Assembly: GCF_032854445.1 (NCBI RefSeq)
Contig: NC_088295.1
Location: 92,745,805-92,809,804, forward strand
Reading direction: 5' to 3'
DNA length: 64,000 nt
Source of the DNA: Liolophura sinensis
Lineage: Eukaryota > Mollusca > Polyplacophora > Chitonida > Chitonidae
Shown here piece after piece: positions 60,010-64,000 of this stretch. The position numbers and the translations under genes are program-made. The notes beneath the pieces are model-generated. The model did not search any database, had not been told where the DNA came from, and saw only the letters and a list, made by a program, of their open reading frames with translations. Position 1 is the stretch's first letter. Each line of letters opens with the position of its first letter.

Positions 60010-63000
60010 GTAAGTGCATGCCAAAGCCAGCTACATGCTCATCTTAAACATGCAGAGAACAAATAAGCATCAGTGGAAAGACCAAGGAATTCAATATCAC
60101 AAACTGCCTTTGAAAGTATTTGTTTTTTTAGAGTTTTATATCATGTGCCTGCCTGTCTGTCCATCTGCAGACTTGATTTTGCCCACTCAACTAAAGTAAA
60201 GTATTGCACTGATTTCTGAAAGGACTGAAACCTTGCATACATCTTAGCCATAACATAATTCTCCTTGCATTTATGTCAATTTTTGAAGAGTTACCCCTTC
60301 TCAGGTACTAATACATTTACAGATGTTGTCTTCTTTACATCTGCACAGTACTGCACAGATTATCATGGATGATTGTAAACATCTTTGTATGAAATAATCT
60401 TGTACTTTCGTAATTTTTTTCCACACTTTTGATTTACTGAGTCAGGAGGTATTTCTGACACGCATACCCTGGTGTTTACTGAATCAAATGCCGTCAAATG
60501 CTTGAATTCTGTTAAGTGCATAATGGGCCTGATTGACAGCTCTGAATGCAATTGATGTTACACTGCATTTTCAATGCTTTTCTTTTCATCTTATGAAGAA
60601 ATTTATGTGAAGATAAAGTTTGCTCATGCACATAAAGATATTCCAGCATTTAGTACAGCGTGTGTCGTGAAAGAAATTGGAGGGGCTCTCACTGCATTTT
60701 AGCTAGTCAGTCCAAAAAAAAATGTGGAAAGGAAGGACCTGGTAGTTAGATATTGTTTTCAGTAGTCATTCTACGATGACGTATGTTTGTTTTTCTTTCA
60801 CTTTGATGAGAGCGGTGAACATTTGGTAGATCATGTATTGACAGTAAGCCTATTTTTGATGTGCGCAGATGACAACTAAGTCGGTACTAGGAAGAAGGTT
60901 GCACTTCCTCCTAGGTCAGTGTAAAACATTGTGTCAGAGGACGTTTTGTTCACATGTTGTATGGGCAGGTACAAAGATCCTGTATCCTGTGCCAGTGTCA
61001 CTCCTCCAATCTGTTTGTACGTAGCTTCACCAAAATATAAAACAAAACTCTTGTTCAATATACAATATAACTGGGTTTTCCCAAGGGCACAGTTTAATAA
61101 TGCAGTTTTGAAAATAAAACTAAATGACATGAGTGTTTTTTTTTTACCTTTTATATGGGAGGATTTTCTAAACAGTTTTTATTTAACATGCTTGCTTAAA
61201 AATTGATTTTCTTTAAAAAGTGTTCAGTGGTTGAATTATTGAGGGCATTCATGTAATGTCTTACTCAACCTTTTGTGGAGTAGCTGGTACTTAGTTTTAA
61301 ATAAGTTTATTTTACTGGATGTGATTGTTCCCTGAACATTCTTGGTTGTACTACGTAACCAAAACTCTGCACTAGTGAATGGATTCTGAACAAAAGTCAT
61401 ACAAAAAGGTTCATACAAAATGTACACCATGTGATAGCACTATACAGGCCCACCCTGGTAACCTGGGGTGGAGCTTGATAGCAGCTGACAGGCCCACCCT
61501 GGTAACCTGGGGTGGAGCTTGATAGCAGCTGACAAGCCCACCCTGGTAACCTGGGGTGGAGCTTGATAGCAGCTGACAAGCCCACCCTGGTAACCTGGGG
61601 TGGAGCTTGATAGCAGCTGACAGGACACCCTGGTAACCTTGGGTGGAGCTTGATAGCAGCTGACAAGCCCACCCTGGTAACCTGGGGTGGAGCTTGATAG
61701 CAGCTGACAGGACACCCTGGTAACCTTGGGTGGAGCTTGATAGCAGCTGACAGGCCCACCCTGGTAACCTTGGGTGGAGCTCGATAGCAGCTGACAAGCC
61801 CACCCTGGTAACCTGGGGTGGAGCTTGATAGCAGCTGACAGGACACCCTGGTAACCTTGGGTGGAGCTTGATAGCAGCTGACAGGCCCACCCTGGTAACC
61901 TGGGGTGGAGCTTGATAGCAGCTGACAGGCCCACCCTGATAACCTGGGGTGGAGGTTGACAGCAGCTGACAGGCCCACCCTGATAACCCGGGGTGGAGCT
62001 TGATAGCAGCTGACAGGCTCACCCTGGTAACCTGGGGTGGAGCTTGATAGCAGCTGACAGGCCCACCCTGATAAGCTGAGTGGAGCTTGATAGCGGCAGA
62101 CAGGCCCACTGTTGTAACCTGGGGTGGAGCTTGATAGTAGCTGACAGGCCCACCCTTGGTAACCTGGGGTAGAGCTTGATAGCAGCTGACAGGACACCCT
62201 GGTAACCTGGGGTGGAGCTTGATAGCAGCTAAGCCCACCCTGGTAACCTTGGGTGGAGCTTGATAGCAGCTGACAGGCCCACCCTGTTAACCTGGGGTGG
62301 CGCTTGATAGCAGCTGACAGGCCCACCCTGGTAACCTTGGGTGGAGCTTGATAGCAGCTGACAGGCCCACCCTGATAACCTGGGGTGGAGGTTGACAGCA
62401 GCTGACAGGCCCACCCTGGTAACCTGTTGTGGAGCTTGATAGCAGCTGACAGACCCACCCTGGCAATCTGGGGTGGAGCTTGATAGCAGCTGACAGGACA
62501 CCCTGGTAACCTTGGGTGGCGCTTGATAGCAGCTACAGGCCCACCCTGGTAGCCTCGAAAGCTTGATAGCAGCTGACAGGCCCACCCTGGTAACCTGGGG
62601 TGGAGATGATTTGCCAGAGATGAGTCAGTGCTGGCTGACATGCCTGAACACACTGTTACCTAATGCAGAATGTGAACTAATACAGAATCATGTGAGGTCA
62701 TGTGGTATGTGTTAATTTAAACACTCAGGCAGTGTTATTTTACATTGGAATGGCATCTGTTTATTGTTTGAGTATTTTATAATGTGTGTAATCTTGTCTG
62801 TTACAGACAAAATTATGTAACTAAACTGTCATTATTTTATAAACTATTATCACATTTAGCCATCTTCACTGATATTGTTTTTCAGGTCACTGTATTGATA
62901 TGTAGTTAGTATTAAAAATTAGCTATCATAAGTATTAGCTAAATCATAGCTAAATTGTTATTTATTTTATAAGGAACAAATGAGTTTTAACCCACTATCA

Positions 63001-63091
63001 CTAACTGTAATGTTCAGAGGTTTACGCTGGCTGCATTCTACATGCATGTGACCATAGCCATGTGAGTACAGGTCATACTGTCTGCTGGCAG
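60010..63091 (+). other. Intron 2 of the IkB-like gene
   Basis: It is bounded by GTAAGT and CTGCTGGCAG. It contains the 44-bp minisatellite at 61437-62605. No further exon was needed to keep the frame. Confidence 0.75.
61437..62607. repeat. Minisatellite, 44-bp unit, about 27 copies
   Basis: The unit is GGCCCACCCTGGTAACCTGG GGTGGAGCTTGATAGCAGCT GACA. A 42-base form with CAGGACACC is interspersed. The GC content is much higher than the flanks. Long minus-strand frames (up to 418 codons) are repeat artefacts. Confidence 0.96.
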
Positions 63092-63209
63092 GTACTTGCA
63101 TGTGGCTGTGTACCGCACTAACGCTTACATGCTGAGGGCCCTTCTGGAGCGCATGGTGAGGGAGGGAATCATTAAGAAGATGATGAACATATGTAACAAC
63201 CTCCATCAG
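63092..63209 (+). CDS. IkB-like gene, coding exon 3: ankyrin repeat 1
   Basis: It completes the Thr codon and encodes YLHVAVYRTNAYMLRALLER then MVREGIIKKMMNICNNLHQ, residues 744-782. It has the ankyrin TxLHxAV signature and the long insert between helices typical of the first repeat in IkB-zeta and BCL3. It ends CATCAG|GTGAGA in phase 0. Confidence 0.85.
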
Positions 63210-63652
63210 GTGAGATAACTTCACTGGAGTAATGACCTATGCCAGTTGAGATAACTTCACAGGTGTAACAAACTTTTCAGGTGAGATAACTTCACAGGTG
63301 TAACAACTTTTATCAGGTGAGAGAACTTCACATGTGTAACAACCTCTGTGTGGTGAGATAACTTCTCAGATGTAACAGCCTTTATCAGTTGAGATAACTC
63401 CATCTCCATCAGGTGACAACTGCATAGGTGTAACAACTTCTGACAGATGACATAACTTCACATTTGTAACAAATTCTGTCATGTGACAGCTTCACAGTTG
63501 TAGAAACTTTTCTAATATCAGGTTAGATAACTTCACGGATGTAACAGCTTTTCTCAGGCGAGATAACTTCACAGGTGTATCAAATCTGAGGGGAGAATTT
63601 CACAGATGTAACAACCTCTGTCAGGTGTGATAACTTCACAGGTGTAACAACC
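63205..63652 (+). repeat. Minisatellite, about 35-bp unit that includes a splice-donor-like word
   Basis: About 12 diverged copies of (T)CAGGTGAGATAACTTCACAG GTGTAACAACTTT start at the exon 3 boundary itself. The first copy supplies the real donor CAG|GTGAGA. Later copies keep CAGGTGAGA or decay to CAGTTGAGA, CATGTGACA and similar. Confidence 0.88.
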
Positions 63653-63756
63653 TGCAACTTTTGTGCCGTAATGCTGAGCCACTTCCAGCTCCTCACAAAT
63701 GAATAAACCCCATGCCACATGGAGGATATGTGCACACACGTAGTTGTATGTTGTAG

Positions 63757-63846
63757 ACACCCCTGTACATGGCTGTGGCAGATAACCAGCCCCTGATGGT
63801 GCGAGAGTTTGTGGAGTTTGGGGCAGATCCGGACTGTCTGGCACAG
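63757..63846 (+). CDS. IkB-like gene, coding exon 4: ankyrin repeat 2 (gene continues past the window)
   Basis: The exon follows a TATGTTGTAG acceptor and ends CACAG|GTAAGG. It encodes TPLYMAVADNQPLMVREFVE then FGADPDCLAQ, residues 783-812. The TPLYMAVADNQ...V..L...GAD pattern is a standard ankyrin repeat. Family members have six to seven repeats, so four or five more should lie to the right of the window. Confidence 0.87.
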
Positions 63847-63884
63847 GTAAGGGACTGTTGGAATGCGTAACCTTCATCATTGAC

Positions 63885-64000
63885 AATAAGCCTACATAGT
63901 ATTATAAGTGTGACATTTGCATCATTTTCGGCAGGCCTACATTATAAATGTGACATGAGCATCATTTTCGGCAGGCCTACATTATAAATGTGACATTTGC
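63885..64000. repeat. Minisatellite, 40-bp unit, about three copies to the window edge
   Basis: The unit contains GCATCATTTTCGGCAGGCCT and ACATTATAAATGTGACAT. Copies start at 63919 and 63959. The array probably continues beyond the window. Confidence 0.88.

Noticed and set aside
61397..62653. 418-codon minus-strand frame
   Set aside because: It is a product of the 44-bp minisatellite in intron 2 of the IkB-like gene, with a changing frame between 44- and 42-base units.

Overview
The window is a stretch of animal genome, most likely from a marine mollusc. Three things support this: split genes with GT-AG introns, two tRNA-derived SINE families of a kind I associate with mollusc genomes (one ends in a short A-run after an ACACCAATC tail, the other in an ACTCACTCACTCA tail), and an amidated-neuropeptide precursor of lophotrochozoan style. 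I cannot name the species. Base composition is AT-rich, coding density is very low, and minisatellites cover roughly 15 kb, about a quarter of the window. Almost every long open frame, including frames of 600 to 700 codons at 45.3-47.5 kb, is a by-product of a tandem repeat whose period divides by three, or has no stop in the unit.

Layout. 0-4 kb: a SINE head, a LINE reverse-transcriptase remnant and a roughly 1.1 kb DNA transposon that has split that LINE. 4-17 kb: mostly unannotated sequence with three minisatellites, a complete SINE with a 13-bp target duplication, and a dispersed repeat shared with the first kilobase. 17.2-17.55 kb: a TATA promoter followed by a probable non-coding first exon. 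18-37 kb: a chain of minisatellites with unique spacers. 38.2-39.1 kb: the last exon of a neuropeptide precursor gene (+ strand), possibly NKY-like. 41.7-50.2 kb: a selenoprotein S (SELENOS/VIMP) homologue on the - strand. Four coding exons with matching phases can be assembled, and its introns hold large minisatellites. Its last exon, with the expected Sec or Cys tail, was not found. 54.3-64 kb: a + strand gene for an atypical nuclear I-kappa-B (IkB-zeta/BCL3-like). It has one 2.1 kb exon coding for a long disordered N-terminus and three short exons that start the ankyrin repeats. The gene runs off the right edge.

How the genes relate. The three genes are not an operon and need not work together. 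SELENOS acts at the ER membrane in ER-associated degradation, the IkB protein would act in NF-kB signalling, and the neuropeptide would be secreted. The best regulatory hints are a kappa-B-like palindrome and an E-box in a CpG-rich block 1.3 kb upstream of the IkB start codon, and a TATA-driven leader exon that could belong to the neuropeptide gene across a 20.7 kb intron. I see no bacterial-type system, CRISPR array or virus.
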